From contig DVED01000085.1 in assembly GCA_015295945.1 (NCBI GenBank), forward strand, positions 1 to 64,000: a stretch of DNA of 64,000 nucleotides, read 5' to 3'. Shown piece by piece: positions 54,206 through 63,302 of the stretch. The translations under genes were made by a program, and so were the position numbers. How positions within the stretch are numbered: the stretch's first letter is position 1; every line of letters begins with the position of its first letter. This stretch comes from Oscillatoriales cyanobacterium M59_W2019_021 (lineage in GTDB: Bacteria > Cyanobacteriota > Cyanobacteriia > Cyanobacteriales > Geitlerinemataceae). The notes beneath the pieces were generated by a model, which saw nothing but the letters and a program-made list of their open reading frames with translations, did not search any database and had not been told where the DNA came from.

Positions 54206-54595
54206 GTGAACGTTTCTTCTCCACCTTCTGAAGAGTCCCAACCTTCTTCTTCTATAGATTCTCCCCCTCCAGAAACCCCAACCCACACCGAACCTCAACC
54301 CAAGCGATTGAATTCCGGGTTTATCGCTGCCTTTACTTCTACATTTGTCACCATCTTACTCGCGGAGATGGGAGATAAAACCCAAGTAACGACACTGTTA
54401 ATGACCGCTCAATCCCACGCACCTTGGGTGGTGTTTCTCGGGGCGTCGACAGCACTGATTTCGACCAGCTTAGTAGGTGTATTAGTGGGTCGCTGGTTGG
54501 CGCGGCGGTTATCCCCAGAAAGCTTGAATACGGCGGCTGGGGTGATTTTACTGCTCGTAGCGATCGCCCAATTTTGGGATTTAACCCATTTGTAA
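54206..54595 (+). CDS. GDT1/TMEM165 exporter, first half
   Basis: 129 residues. After a Ser/Pro-rich N-terminus (1-35), three helices carry the first GDT1 signature LLAEMGDKTQVTTLLM. GDT1/Mnx proteins export Mn2+ or Ca2+ by cation/proton exchange. Here the usual six-helix protein is split over two genes with a 15-base gap. Start is GTG 54206. Confidence 0.9.
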   Translation: MNVSSPPSEESQPSSSIDSPPPETPTHTEPQPKRLNSGFIAAFTSTFVTILLAEMGDKTQVTTLLMTAQSHAPWVVFLGASTALISTSLVGVLVGRWLARRLSPESLNTAAGVILLLVAIAQFWDLTHL

Positions 54596-54610
54596 ATCAT
54601 AACCCGTAAC

Positions 54611-54892
54611 ATGGATTGGCAACTTCTCGGACTGAGTTTTATTACAGTTTTTATTTCCGAATTAGGCGATAAAAGTCAATTTGCGGCGATCGCTCTCAGC
54701 GGGACGTCCAAATCCCCTCAAGGCGTCTTTTTCGGCACGGCGTCAGCCTTGATCTTGGCGAGTTTTCTCGGCGTTATCGTTGGCGAAGGCATTTCCCAAG
54801 TTTTACCGTTACAAGCCGTCAAAGCCATCGCCGCCGTCGGTTTTTCGGTCATGGCAGTGCGGTTACTGTGGCATCATCCACGGGAAGAGTAA
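54611..54892 (+). CDS. GDT1/TMEM165 exporter, second half
   Basis: 93 residues, three helices with the second GDT1 signature FISELGDKSQFAAIAL. Its own ATG follows the first half by 15 bases, with no sign of a frameshift: both parts have proper starts and stops. The two should act as a heteromer in the membrane, thylakoid or plasma membrane, to remove excess manganese. Confidence 0.9.
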   Translation: MDWQLLGLSFITVFISELGDKSQFAAIALSGTSKSPQGVFFGTASALILASFLGVIVGEGISQVLPLQAVKAIAAVGFSVMAVRLLWHHPREE

Positions 54893-54930
54893 TTTGGGGT
54901 TTGAGGTTGGGGGTTTGTTACTCGATTTCG
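54893..54930. repeat. TTTGGGGTTTGAGG repeat block
   Basis: TTTGGGGTTTGAGGTTGGGGGTTTG directly after the stop codon of the GDT1 second half. Confidence 0.7.
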
Positions 54931-54997
54931 ATGTTTGTTAGGAAATCGCAGCCGGAACGCCCCCTACCTCTATACCGTCACGTAAGCATCTGGTAGT

Positions 54998-56053
54998 TCA
55001 CAGAAACCAACCGTAAGAGTGCAGTCCTTTCCCCAATAGGTTGACTCCCAGATAGCAAACCCAGACGACGACAAACCCGGCAGCCGCCAGCAGTGCCGGA
55101 CGGCGACCCTGCCAACCGCGCGTGATGCGAGCGTGGAGGTAAGCAGCAAATACCAGCCAGGTAATGAACGCCCAAGTTTCTTTCGGGTCCCAACTCCAGT
55201 AGGTTCCCCAGGCTTCGTTCGCCCACACGGCTCCGGCAATAATCCCGATCGTCAGGAGGGGGAATCCCAAGCCGATGATGCGATAGCTGATATTATCCAG
55301 GGTTTCCGCGAGGCTGAGGCGTTGGGGCGACAGGGGGGCGGCAGCCGGGGAAGTGGTTTTCAGCACGGAGAGGCTGACGCGATCGAGCAGAGCCGTTCCG
55401 GTACTCCCGTTGGATTCGGCTGCGGGGTAGGGCGATTCGACGATCGCGGGTTCGAGGTCTAAAGTCGATGCTGCACCGTTGCTGGGCGTAACTTTGCCGT
55501 TGCGGTGGCGGAAACTGCCCGTGCCGATGGAACTGCCGTGCAGTTCGATATTTTGTCCGCGCGTGGCAACCAGAAAGGCGATCGCCAAGAGCGATCCCAC
55601 CATCAGCGTGGCATAGCTAATCATCATTACGCTGACGTGCATCATCAGCCAGTTTGATTTGAGTGCCGGAACCAACGGCTCGGAAACTTGCATGTCGTCG
55701 GGCAGGGTCAGCGCCGCAAATGCCGCGATACTCATGGCGACAGGAGCCGTCACCGTTCCCACCAACCGGGAGCGACTCATATTTTCCGCAACTAAATGAA
55801 CGGTCGTCAGCCCCCAAGTGAGAAAAAAGAGGGATTCGTAGAGGTTGCTGATGGGGAAGTATCCACCTTCGAGCCATCGCGCCCCTAAGAGCGTGGCAAT
55901 ACACAAATTGGCGATCGCCATTCCTGCCGTTCCCAACGCTGCTAGGTAGGGAATCCGGGGAAAGGCTGCCCCCACCCAATAAACCAGCATGGTGACGAAT
56001 AACGTCGCAAATGAGATGTTATCCATCCAGCTTTGCAGTAAAACCAGATCCAT
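54998..56053 (-). CDS. ccsB: c-type cytochrome biogenesis protein CcsB (ResC/CcsA type)
   Basis: 351 residues, about eight membrane helices, the haem-handling subunit of the System II cytochrome c synthase (named CcsA in plastids). The tryptophan-rich haem motif [13 protein letters not shown] and conserved flanking histidines ([17 protein letters not shown]) are present. A soluble loop about 165-225 is longer than in plastids and Ser/Thr-rich. The partner Ccs1/CcsB2-type subunit is not in the window. Confidence 0.92.
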   Translation of the reverse strand: MDLVLLQSWMDNISFATLFVTMLVYWVGAAFPRIPYLAALGTAGMAIANLCIATLLGARWLEGGYFPISNLYESLFFLTWGLTTVHLVAENMSRSRLVGTVTAPVAMSIAAFAALTLPDDMQVSEPLVPALKSNWLMMHVSVMMISYATLMVGSLLAIAFLVATRGQNIELHGSSIGTGSFRHRNGKVTPSNGAASTLDLEPAIVESPYPAAESNGSTGTALLDRVSLSVLKTTSPAAAPLSPQRLSLAETLDNISYRIIGLGFPLLTIGIIAGAVWANEAWGTYWSWDPKETWAFITWLVFAAYLHARITRGWQGRRPALLAAAGFVVVWVCYLGVNLLGKGLHSYGWFL

Positions 56054-56314
56054 AATGTTCTCCCGATCGGTATGGTGCGGCAGTAGCGATCGGTTGGCAC
56101 GTCGAATCCCCTACGGGTCGATGGAGGTGGCGATCGCTACTGAAGTATCCTCAATCCTAGCGAGTTTTGGGATCGATCGGCCATCGACATCTGGAATGCG
56201 AGCGCCCCCCTGGAAAACGTCTCAAAGCGTCCTAAAATCGACGACCAGAGCGCAGTTTTCTCGATCGGGAAATGAAGGACGCGAAATCCCACACCATCAG
56301 AAAGCCGAATCAGC

Positions 56315-56917
56315 TTAAGCGCTTTCAGTGCTGGCAGCCGACTCAGAATCAGACTTACTGCTGCGGGTGCCTTGGATGCTAATCACCACTTGTTCGGGTT
56401 CCCCAATCGCTTCTACGCCCTCGGGTAGTTTCAGATCCTTAACTTGAACGCTATCGCCCATCCCCATGCTCGAAATATCAATTTCGATCGACTCGGGAAT
56501 AATATCTGGATTGCATTTCACGCCAACGGCAGTCATCAGCGTTTCTAAAATGCAGCCATCGGTTTTCACCGCTGCCGATTCGCCAACCACCCGAACGGGA
56601 ATTTCGACGTCGATATCGCCATGAGCAGCAACGGCAAAAAAGCTCAAATGGTATGGATGACCTTTCCAAGGATGGGTTTGGACTTCTTTTAACAGCGTTT
56701 TCCCCGTCCAACCTGAGTCGGAGATCGTTAGCTGAATCAAAGAACTACTGTAAGCGGGATCTTTCAGCAAGTTGGTTACAGCTTTTGCATCGACGGTTAG
56801 GGAGATAGATTCCGTCCCTTTGTGACCGTACAGGACTGCCGGAATCTGCCCGGAACGCCGCAAGGCTCTAGGTTTGCTGCCGTCGGGTCGGGTTTGACAT
56901 TCAAGTGTAAATTCCAT
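56315..56917 (-). CDS. rplY: 50S ribosomal protein L25/Ctc
   Basis: 200 residues. The N-terminal L25 domain (to about 93) binds 5S rRNA ([23 protein letters not shown]), and a C-terminal CTC/TL5 beta domain follows (about 95-185). The last 20 residues are acidic and Ser-rich. A leader hairpin lies 60-100 bases upstream. Confidence 0.95.
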   Translation of the reverse strand: MEFTLECQTRPDGSKPRALRRSGQIPAVLYGHKGTESISLTVDAKAVTNLLKDPAYSSSLIQLTISDSGWTGKTLLKEVQTHPWKGHPYHLSFFAVAAHGDIDVEIPVRVVGESAAVKTDGCILETLMTAVGVKCNPDIIPESIEIDISSMGMGDSVQVKDLKLPEGVEAIGEPEQVVISIQGTRSSKSDSESAASTESA

Positions 56918-57259
56918 GATCTTTCGTTCTGGGTGTTCGTTCTAGATGGTTGGTATTTGCCTATTGTCGATCGATCTCAACAGACAAATAAAGACCGCCC
57001 TTGCGGTCTTGGCGCGGATTTGCGGGTTGGGAGCCATTTTCTCTATGGTGGCAAATCCCCTATTTTAGGGTACTACCAAACGGGTCGATTCGCGATCGGA
57101 CTTGTCTTTCGTTAAGATTTTATAAGAGGTCGCGCAGCGGAGTGCAAACTTTTATCCTCAGAGAAAGTCGGCAGGCAGACTCGAATGAAAATTTCAACAA
57201 AAATTTAAAGGTTTTGCTCCCCCCGCGTCCGCTCTCCCAACTCCCATATCCGCCAGCTT
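56918..57259. other. intergenic region between divergent genes
   Basis: Upstream region of rplY (minus) and the SRPBCC gene (plus). Only the hairpin at 56986-57008 and a pyrimidine stretch CTCCCCCCGCGTCCGCTCTCCCAACTCCC near 57217-57245 stand out. Confidence 0.5.
56986..57008 (-). terminator. leader hairpin with U-tract upstream of rplY
   Basis: On the minus strand AAGACCGC, loop AAGG, GCGGTCTT then TATTTG forms a terminator-like structure about 70 bases before rplY. No minus-strand gene precedes it nearby, so it may be an attenuator in the rplY leader, for example an autoregulatory r-protein leader. Confidence 0.5.
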
Positions 57260-57715
57260 ATGTCCCCTCCCCAATTTTTCGAGCAATCGATCCTGATTCG
57301 TTCTAGCGCGACGATCGTCGAAAAGTGCTTGACCGATCTCGAACTGATGCACCGATGGTTGAATCCGGTATTGCGTTGCCAACCCGTGGGGGAATGGAGT
57401 ACGCAAGTCGGCGCAAAAAGTCGATTTTCGATTCAAATTCCCCTGCTGCAACCGACGCTAAATAGCGAAGTGGTGGAACGAGAACCGGGGTTAGTGGTGT
57501 GGGCGTTTACGGGCTTTTTCTCGGGGCGCGATCGCTGGGAATGCCAGCCGAAACCCGACGGAACGCTCCTAGTCAACCGCTTCGAGTTTACCATCCCCAA
57601 TCCCCTGGTTCGCTTCGGCTTCAACACCTTTGCCGCGCCCTGGACGCAACGGGATATGCAAGCTCAATTGCGACGCCTCAAACGGGTAGCAGAAGCTTTA
57701 GAATTGCAATCTTGA
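57260..57715 (+). CDS. SRPBCC (START-like) family protein
   Basis: 151 residues. Helix-grip fold protein: FEQSILIRSSATIVEKCLTDLELMHRWLNP at the start, central beta strands (EVVEREPGLVVWAFTGFFSGRDRWECQP) and the long C-terminal helix (DMQAQLRRLKRVAEALELQ). Such proteins bind hydrophobic ligands; the ligand is unknown. Confidence 0.85.
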   Translation: MSPPQFFEQSILIRSSATIVEKCLTDLELMHRWLNPVLRCQPVGEWSTQVGAKSRFSIQIPLLQPTLNSEVVEREPGLVVWAFTGFFSGRDRWECQPKPDGTLLVNRFEFTIPNPLVRFGFNTFAAPWTQRDMQAQLRRLKRVAEALELQS

Positions 57716-57831
57716 ATCGGTCGATTCATCCCCGGTAGACTCGCTTAAAATAGTAAAGTTGAAGTTTGCATAGAGATTCGATCTTCCCTTAGCTCAAACG
57801 ATGGGAGTCGCACTCGTCCCATGAGGTTTCT

Positions 57832-58350
57832 ATGAATCATTGCATTTTAGTTGCAGAAGTTCTGCAAGATCCGCAACTGCGCTACACCAGCGATACCCAA
57901 CTCGAGGTGACGGAGATGCTCGTTCAGTTCGAGGGTCAGCGGGAAGGCGAGCCGCCTTCGACGTTAAAAGTCGTGGCTTGGGGTAACTTGGCAAAGGAGG
58001 TTCAGCAGCGCTACCGTCAGGGCGATCGCGTGGCGATCGAAGGTCGCCTGAGTATGAATACGATTACGCGCCAGGAAGGGTTTAAGGAAAAGCGTGCCGA
58101 ACTCGTCGCCCAAAAACTTTACACTTGGGGCAGCAGCGAACCCGCTCTCGATGGTGAGACTTCGGGTTCTTACTCCACCCCCGCTCCGTCAACTCCTTCC
58201 GCAGTTCCCACTTCTGTCGGCGTTGGTGCGGCGACGAGTCCGGCTACTCCAACTTCCGTACCGCAACCTGCTCCAACCGTTCCTTCGCCCTCGGCTCCCT
58301 CCGTCCCACCGGAATATAACGAACCGATGGAGGACGATATTCCTTTCTAG
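57832..58350 (+). CDS. ssb: single-stranded DNA-binding protein
   Basis: 172 residues. OB-fold domain (about 1-105: CILVAEVLQDPQLRYTSD, KVVAWGNLAKEVQQRYRQGD), a Pro/Thr/Ser-rich linker and the acidic tip MEDDIPF that recruits replication and repair proteins. The fold is a little divergent but the length and the tip are typical. Cyanobacteria often have two Ssb forms; this one has the full tip. A hairpin ATGGGA/TCCCAT lies in the leader. Confidence 0.9.
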   Translation: MNHCILVAEVLQDPQLRYTSDTQLEVTEMLVQFEGQREGEPPSTLKVVAWGNLAKEVQQRYRQGDRVAIEGRLSMNTITRQEGFKEKRAELVAQKLYTWGSSEPALDGETSGSYSTPAPSTPSAVPTSVGVGAATSPATPTSVPQPAPTVPSPSAPSVPPEYNEPMEDDIPF

Positions 58351-58404
58351 GGATGAAGTTGCTCGAACTTGGGGAAGACTAAAGTCAACGATCGTTGGGC
58401 AAGA

Positions 58405-58426
58405 GCCGGGAACTTGAGTTCCCGGC
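58405..58426. terminator. palindrome between convergent ssb and ferrochelatase-like gene
   Basis: GCCGGGAACTTGAGTTCCCGGC, 10-bp perfect arms with a 2-base loop. Without a U-tract it is a weak terminator candidate; it may be a REP-like repeat (compare CTAGAACTTAAGTTCTAG at 23243). Confidence 0.5.
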
Positions 58427-58450
58427 GGGAGAATCACCGAACCGCTCCAT

Positions 58451-59692
58451 CTAATGGTGGTGGTGATGGTGGTGGCGACCTTCGGAGTGAGGGTGGTGGG
58501 AATGACCGTGATGGTGATGACCGTTGTGAGAATGACCGTGCGATCGATCTTGGTGTTGCATCCCATCTTCGTCGTGGGAGTGGAATTTTCGCGCTCGCTC
58601 GATCGCTAATGCGGGATTGACTTCCACGCCTTCAGAGGACATCAAAGCTTCGATGTGGGGAATCGCCCAATCGGCAACCATTTCCAGGAATTCCGGGCGA
58701 TCGTTGACGCAAGGCATTTGCACGTAAGTCACGTCGGGGTAGCGTTTGTGCAGTGCGTGAATGATGTGGTGAACGTCCAGGAGGGTTTCGTGATTTTCCG
58801 TGGCGAACCCAATCGGCATCATCACGATCGCTTTTGCCCCTAACTGTATCAGGTTTTGCGTCGCCTGTTTGGCGTCGGGTTGCGTCCACTCGATCATCGG
58901 CGTGTCGTGGTTCAGCCAACCCACAGAAATCAACGGATAGCGGTAAATCAGCCGTTCCCGTACCGCCTCGTACAAGGCTTGGCTTTCATCGACACCGGAA
59001 GTGAAACCCTTGGCTTTCATCGGGCAACCGTGATTCATCAACACGATACCGATTTGGGAGGGGAGGTAGGCTTCGGCAAGTTCGGCGGCGATTTTCTCTT
59101 CCACCATTTTCGCCATCAAATCCAGATACTCGGGGCGATCGAAAAAGGATGGAATGTATTGCAATCCCTTCAACCAATGCACGTCTCCTTCAGCCAGTTG
59201 GACTAAAGCACGATTGACTTGTTCGACAGCAATCCCGCTGGTAAAGATGGAATCGACAACCAAAAGGGGATAAATGAGAATTTTACTAAAGCCTTGCGAT
59301 CGAATTTCTGCTAACACTTGTTCGGGCAGAAATGGGGCGCAAAAATTGAAGGCTTTAAACACTCGCACCTCATCCCCCCACCGTTGTTGTAAAGCGGTTT
59401 CGATCCCTTCCCGTTGCTTTTCAAAAATCGCATTGTGGGGAGAAATAAAATCGTGGTGTTGGTGTCCCCATTCGTGGCGATCGAAAATCGCCAGAAGTCG
59501 TGCCAGTGGCGGATACAACCAGTCGGGAACGGGGGCGAATTTTGCGGTGAGTAAATTGAGTGCCTGTTCGTTGTAGTTGGCAAAGTCGTCGTAGCTTTCG
59601 ACTTCGCCGTACCCCATCAGCAACACGGCAACTTTATGGGAATTAGATGGAGGTAGGGATTGCGGTTGGGTTTGTTCGCGAGTAGCTACCAA
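58451..59692 (-). CDS. ferrochelatase-family protein with His-rich tail
   Basis: 413 residues. Ferrochelatase/CbiK-type chelatase fold (VAVLLMGYGEVESYDDFANY, ILIYPLLVVDSIFTSGIA, VLMNHGCPMKAKGFTSG, IVMMPIGFATENHETLLDVHH). The motifs differ from classical HemH, which has a C-terminal CAB domain in cyanobacteria; here residues about 375-413 are instead a metal-binding tail with about 20 His, ending in seven in a row. It may insert metal into a tetrapyrrole or handle metal for one; RefSeq-style naming is ferrochelatase but the substrate is not proven. Monocistronic. Confidence 0.75.
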   Translation of the reverse strand: MVATREQTQPQSLPPSNSHKVAVLLMGYGEVESYDDFANYNEQALNLLTAKFAPVPDWLYPPLARLLAIFDRHEWGHQHHDFISPHNAIFEKQREGIETALQQRWGDEVRVFKAFNFCAPFLPEQVLAEIRSQGFSKILIYPLLVVDSIFTSGIAVEQVNRALVQLAEGDVHWLKGLQYIPSFFDRPEYLDLMAKMVEEKIAAELAEAYLPSQIGIVLMNHGCPMKAKGFTSGVDESQALYEAVRERLIYRYPLISVGWLNHDTPMIEWTQPDAKQATQNLIQLGAKAIVMMPIGFATENHETLLDVHHIIHALHKRYPDVTYVQMPCVNDRPEFLEMVADWAIPHIEALMSSEGVEVNPALAIERARKFHSHDEDGMQHQDRSHGHSHNGHHHHGHSHHPHSEGRHHHHHHH

Positions 59693-60034
59693 GATTGGAT
59701 GTCTCCTATCGATCGGCTCGGCGGTATCGGTCGATACCTAGCTGTCCTCAACATACCGCGACTTCTTCTCGAGACGGGTGGTTGTTATGTTCTCTTCAGG
59801 GTTGTCGCTGTCGTTCCCCGACATCGCCACTGTACAAGCGATTGAGACTCTGCCTTCTCCTAACCTAAGTGGCTAGTTACGAATTTCTGTCTTCTCGATC
59901 TCCCCCTTAGTCAGGGGATTTAGGGACATCGAACTGCCAATATTTGCTAACTCGCAACTCGCATTACTCTAAAATCTGGATAGGATCTTCAATCTGATGA
60001 TGCTGCTGCCCGTTTTTGTGGGAGATTCACCGCC
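59693..60034. other. intergenic region between divergent genes
   Basis: 342 bases between the ferrochelatase-family gene and Uma2. I see no gene, repeat or hairpin worth naming. Confidence 0.5.
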
Positions 60035-60739
60035 ATGACTGCAAGTTCGATCGCCTCTAAATCCACCCTTCAATCCACAATTCCTCGCCTGGAAAATGGC
60101 GACAAACTCACGCTATCCGAGTTTGAACGCCGCTACGAAGCGATGCCTCACATCAAAAAAGCGGAACTGATCGAAGGAAAAGTTTATATGGCATCTCCCC
60201 TGCGAATTACTCAACATGGCGAACCCCACGGTTACATCATGACGTGGTTGGGGGTCTACAAAGCTTCAACTCCTGGCGTGCAACTAGGCGATAATTGTAC
60301 GGTACGACTGGACGCCGACAACGAACCGCAACCGGATGCGTTGCTGAGAATTGAAGTGGGGGGACAGTCTACCATTAGCGAGGATGGCTATGTAGAAGGT
60401 GCACCGGAATTAATTGTCGAAATTGCGGCGAGTACCGTTTCGATCGACCTTCACGATAAACTCAACGTCTACCGTCGCCACGGGGTACGGGAGTATTTAG
60501 TTTGGCGAGTGGACGATTGCCAATTTGATTGGTTTCGCTGGCAAGAAGGACGGTATATTGCCGTAGAACCCAATGCAGATGGCATGATTTGTAGCGAAGT
60601 TTATCCGGGGTTATGGTTGGATTCCGCTGCCCTTTTATCGGGAGATTTAGTTCGAGTCATCGCGATCATTCAGCAGGGATTAGCATCGGCAGAACATCGA
60701 GATTTTATTGAGAAACTAATCGAAAAAGGCAGAGAGTAG
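60035..60739 (+). CDS. Uma2 family (DUF820) endonuclease-like protein
   Basis: 234 residues, second Uma2 in the window but not close to the first (about 25 percent by eye). Fold landmarks: KLTLSEFERRYEAMPHIKKAELIEGKVYMASP, PQPDALLRIEV with catalytic-type Asp, ELIVEIAASTVSIDL, and KLNVYRRHGVREYLVWRVDD. Directly followed by an xisI remnant. Biological role uncertain. Confidence 0.88.
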   Translation: MTASSIASKSTLQSTIPRLENGDKLTLSEFERRYEAMPHIKKAELIEGKVYMASPLRITQHGEPHGYIMTWLGVYKASTPGVQLGDNCTVRLDADNEPQPDALLRIEVGGQSTISEDGYVEGAPELIVEIAASTVSIDLHDKLNVYRRHGVREYLVWRVDDCQFDWFRWQEGRYIAVEPNADGMICSEVYPGLWLDSAALLSGDLVRVIAIIQQGLASAEHRDFIEKLIEKGRE

Positions 60740-60752
60740 AGCCAACCCAACT

Positions 60753-60940
60753 CGAACAATACCGTCAGTGGCTTCAATCCATCTTGCAATGTCTACGGTG
60801 ACATGACGACCTTTCCCGTCTTAGATACCGTTCGAGACCATTATCAAGTTGTTAGCATCGGCTGGAAAAATCGCTGTTGCTTTTTGGGCTTTCTCATCCA
60901 CCTTACAGTTTTCGATGTGATTTTTGGGGAGATGAATTGA
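60753..60940 (+). pseudogene. remnant of an xisI-type gene
   Basis: After Uma2, one frame reads LEQYRQWLQSILQ then a stop; a second frame (60798-60940) continues YGDMTTFPVLDTVRDHYQVV, SIGWKNRCCFLGFLIHLTVF and ends at a TGA inside the 3-prime end of mscS. Order and motifs match XisI (fdxN element excision controlling factor family), with the central RDHYQxxSxGW and GxLIH segments. The N-terminal start and C-terminal third are gone. XisI-like genes are common near XisH and Uma2-type genes in cyanobacteria. Confidence 0.6.
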
Positions 60941-62009
60941 TCGAGTAACCCCTGGGAAATCGAAATGGAGGATCGCCTTGTTCGGGAACGTAACCCGATC
61001 GGATGGGAAAGGGAAGTTCGATATTTTCCAGGCGATATCTCCGGTGCAGGCGCTTGATAAATTCGTGGCGGACGATTAAATGGTCGTAAAATTCCTTAAT
61101 TTTTAAATAAATAATAAAATTAATGCTGAAATAGCCAAAATCGCGATACCGAATCAACGGGTCGTAGTCGGGAACGCCGCCGGGCACTTCTGCCATCACT
61201 TCTCGAGCGACTTCCAGCGTCACCGCTTCTACTCGTTCCAAATCGCTCTCGTAGCTGACCCCCACTTCCAAGGGTAACAGCATCGATCGCTCGGGTAAAG
61301 TATAGTTTTTCAGGGTGGAAGAAACGATCTTCGAGTTGGGAATGACGATTAAATTTCCCGGAATATCCCGAATCACCGTATACCGCCACGCCACATCGGT
61401 CACGTACCCTTCTTCGTCGGGTTCTAGTTGAATGTAGTCCCCCGGTCGAACTTTTTTGGAGAGAATGATATTCAGCCCAGAAAATAAGTTGGAAAGGGTA
61501 TTTTGCAGCGCCAAACCGATGGAAACTCCCCCAATCCCCAAGGCGGTTAGCAACGGCGTAATCGAAATGCCTAAAGACTGGATGATAATCAGAATTCCGA
61601 GACTGAAAATCACCAGTTTGGTAAGATTTTCAAACAGAGAAGTTAGAGGCGAAGTATCCTCTCCCCTGCCACCGTAAAATTGGATAAATCCAACCGCTAA
61701 CCGAGCAATGACGATCGTCGCCGAACCCAGCAAGAGTGCTAGTAATATCTTTTGGAGGAGAATATCCAGCCAAGGTTCTAAGGAAATCGAAAGTGTAGCG
61801 GCAAAAATTCCGGCGATCGCAAACCACAATAGGGTCATGCCGCGCAGGGATGAGAGAATGATGTTATACCCTTGCCATCCCGTACGATCGGCGATCGATT
61901 TCAACCGCTTGAGAACGCGATGCTCGAAAACATACCCCCCCACAAATCCCAACGCCACGAGGGCGATGGGAATCACGATCTTTACAATTTCCAATACGCT
62001 GGCAGTCAT
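60903..62009 (-). CDS. small-conductance mechanosensitive channel (MscS family)
   Basis: 368 residues. Four membrane helices (about 9-27, 55-77, 82-105, 130-150) lead to the pore helix with the Gly/Ala pattern ALGIGGVSIGLALQNTLSNLFSGL, then the cytosolic beta domain (GDYIQLEPDEEGYVTDVAWRYTVIR). It opens on membrane tension to release solutes at hypo-osmotic shock. One helix more than E. coli MscS at the N-terminus. Its 3-prime end overlaps the xisI remnant on the other strand. Confidence 0.9.
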   Translation of the reverse strand: MTASVLEIVKIVIPIALVALGFVGGYVFEHRVLKRLKSIADRTGWQGYNIILSSLRGMTLLWFAIAGIFAATLSISLEPWLDILLQKILLALLLGSATIVIARLAVGFIQFYGGRGEDTSPLTSLFENLTKLVIFSLGILIIIQSLGISITPLLTALGIGGVSIGLALQNTLSNLFSGLNIILSKKVRPGDYIQLEPDEEGYVTDVAWRYTVIRDIPGNLIVIPNSKIVSSTLKNYTLPERSMLLPLEVGVSYESDLERVEAVTLEVAREVMAEVPGGVPDYDPLIRYRDFGYFSINFIIYLKIKEFYDHLIVRHEFIKRLHRRYRLENIELPFPIRSGYVPEQGDPPFRFPRGYSINSSPQKSHRKL

Positions 62010-62017
62010 ATTGAAAT

Positions 62018-62172
62018 GGGTGGTGGGTCATGGGTAATTGAGAAGAAACCACTTATTACTGATTACTAGTACGGGCGAAGCATTCGGGCGATATGTTATT
62101 GGTTTAACCCAAAGATCTCGATCCGAATGCTTCGCCCCTACCCACCCCAAACCCCCAACCCCAAACTCCAAA
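62018..62172. repeat. filler with MITE copy 2
   Basis: GGTAATTGAGAAG and ACTTATTACTGATTAC, then the palindromic element at 62070-62140, then CCACCCCAAACCCCCAACCCCAAACTCC up to the ureA stop. Fills the whole space between ureA and mscS. Confidence 0.7.
62070..62140. mobile_element. palindromic MITE-like repeat, copy 2
   Basis: Perfect terminal repeats CGGGCGAAGCATTCGG and CCGAATGCTTCGCCCC around GGCGATATGTTATTGG, GGTTTAACCC and AAGATCT. The same core is at 45665-45720. About 70 bases, non-coding. Confidence 0.7.
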
Positions 62173-62478
62173 TTACGAATTGATGGGATGGTGAACGGTT
62201 ACTAGTTTAGTACCATCGGGAAACGTGGCTTCGACTTGTACGTCCGGAATCATTTCTGGCACACCTTCCATCACGTCATCGCGGGTGAGTAAGGTCGTGC
62301 CGTATGCCATCAAATCGGCAACGGTTCGCCCTTCTCTCGCCCCTTCCAATATTTCAGCGGTAATGTAGGCAACCGCTTCGGGATAATTGAGTTTGAGACC
62401 TTTGGCTTTGCGGCGTTCGGCTAACAACGCCGCTGTAAAAATTAGAAGTTTGTCTTTTTCTTGCGGTGAAAGTTGCAT
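62173..62478 (-). CDS. ureA: urease gamma subunit
   Basis: 101 residues, normal UreA length ([65 protein letters not shown]). Structural subunit of the nickel urease that turns urea into ammonia and CO2. ATG 62478 lies 8 bases after the ureD stop. No ureB follows: the next gene is mscS beyond filler. Confidence 0.96.
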   Translation of the reverse strand: MQLSPQEKDKLLIFTAALLAERRKAKGLKLNYPEAVAYITAEILEGAREGRTVADLMAYGTTLLTRDDVMEGVPEMIPDVQVEATFPDGTKLVTVHHPINS

Positions 62479-62486
62479 GAGGGTTT

Positions 62487-63302
62487 CTAAAGACGCCAAA
62501 CGCGAGGAACGCACGCTTCCCGACCCCAAACGGACGATCGAACATCGTGCCAGACAGTTGTAAACCAGTTTCGCACGTCCTGGGTCGATCGTCCGCGATA
62601 CCGACATAGTAATCCCTCTTGCAGTCGCGTTACTCCCATTGCCCCAGAACCTTGCCACCACGATCGCGCTTTCTCCACTCTTTCTGCCGAAACGGGTTCT
62701 CCAACCCACGCCAGCGTGCCGACGACGGGATTTCCCCCCAATCCGTGAGGACTCTCAAATCGGGTTTCGCTGGCGGGAAAGTATTGGCGATCGATCCATA
62801 ACGGTACGCCATCGCGCCACACTTCTAAGTTCGATCGCCATTCTCCACTGACAAATCGTTCTCCCCTTGCCGTTCGACCGAATCGGACGATTTCCCATCC
62901 CATCCAACTCGCCTTCGGTGCTAATTCAATCTGTAAATCTTGCCGATAGATTGCTTCGTTAAAAACGATCGTCTCTTGCGGCAACCATTCTAAAACCGCA
63001 CCTTCCTCGATATCGATCCGGACGGTTTGCCGTGCCTGTAAACCATTGCTGCGATAAATTTTACTGGCGGCGGCAGTGGTGGCAAGAACTTGCGCGTGGG
63101 GTTGGAGACGGATATTCTGCACTAATCGATCGCCCCCAACAATCCCCCCCGCCGTATGCAACACTACGGTATGACAAACTGACTCCCCCTCCGGATAGAA
63201 CGATCGCTGTACCTTCAACGGTGCTTGTACTCGACTTTCGGCGAGCGTGGTTTTCTCTTCCCGGCGATCATACGTTAAATCAAGTTTACCTTGCCAACCC
63301 AT
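62487..63302 (-). CDS. ureD: urease accessory protein UreD
   Basis: 271 residues, scaffold of the UreDFG complex needed to load nickel into urease. [29 protein letters not shown], the conserved [12 protein letters not shown] segment and [16 protein letters not shown] are clear. Upstream of and co-directional with ureA, a common ureD-ureA order in cyanobacteria. Just 62 bases from the neighbouring peroxiredoxin stop. Confidence 0.95.
   Translation of the reverse strand: MGWQGKLDLTYDRREEKTTLAESRVQAPLKVQRSFYPEGESVCHTVVLHTAGGIVGGDRLVQNIRLQPHAQVLATTAAASKIYRSNGLQARQTVRIDIEEGAVLEWLPQETIVFNEAIYRQDLQIELAPKASWMGWEIVRFGRTARGERFVSGEWRSNLEVWRDGVPLWIDRQYFPASETRFESPHGLGGNPVVGTLAWVGEPVSAERVEKARSWWQGSGAMGVTRLQEGLLCRYRGRSTQDVRNWFTTVWHDVRSSVWGREACVPRVWRL

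Noticed and set aside
54595-54611. Frameshift splitting one GDT1 gene
   Set aside because: Both halves have their own start and stop and complete signatures; a split pair is the simpler reading.
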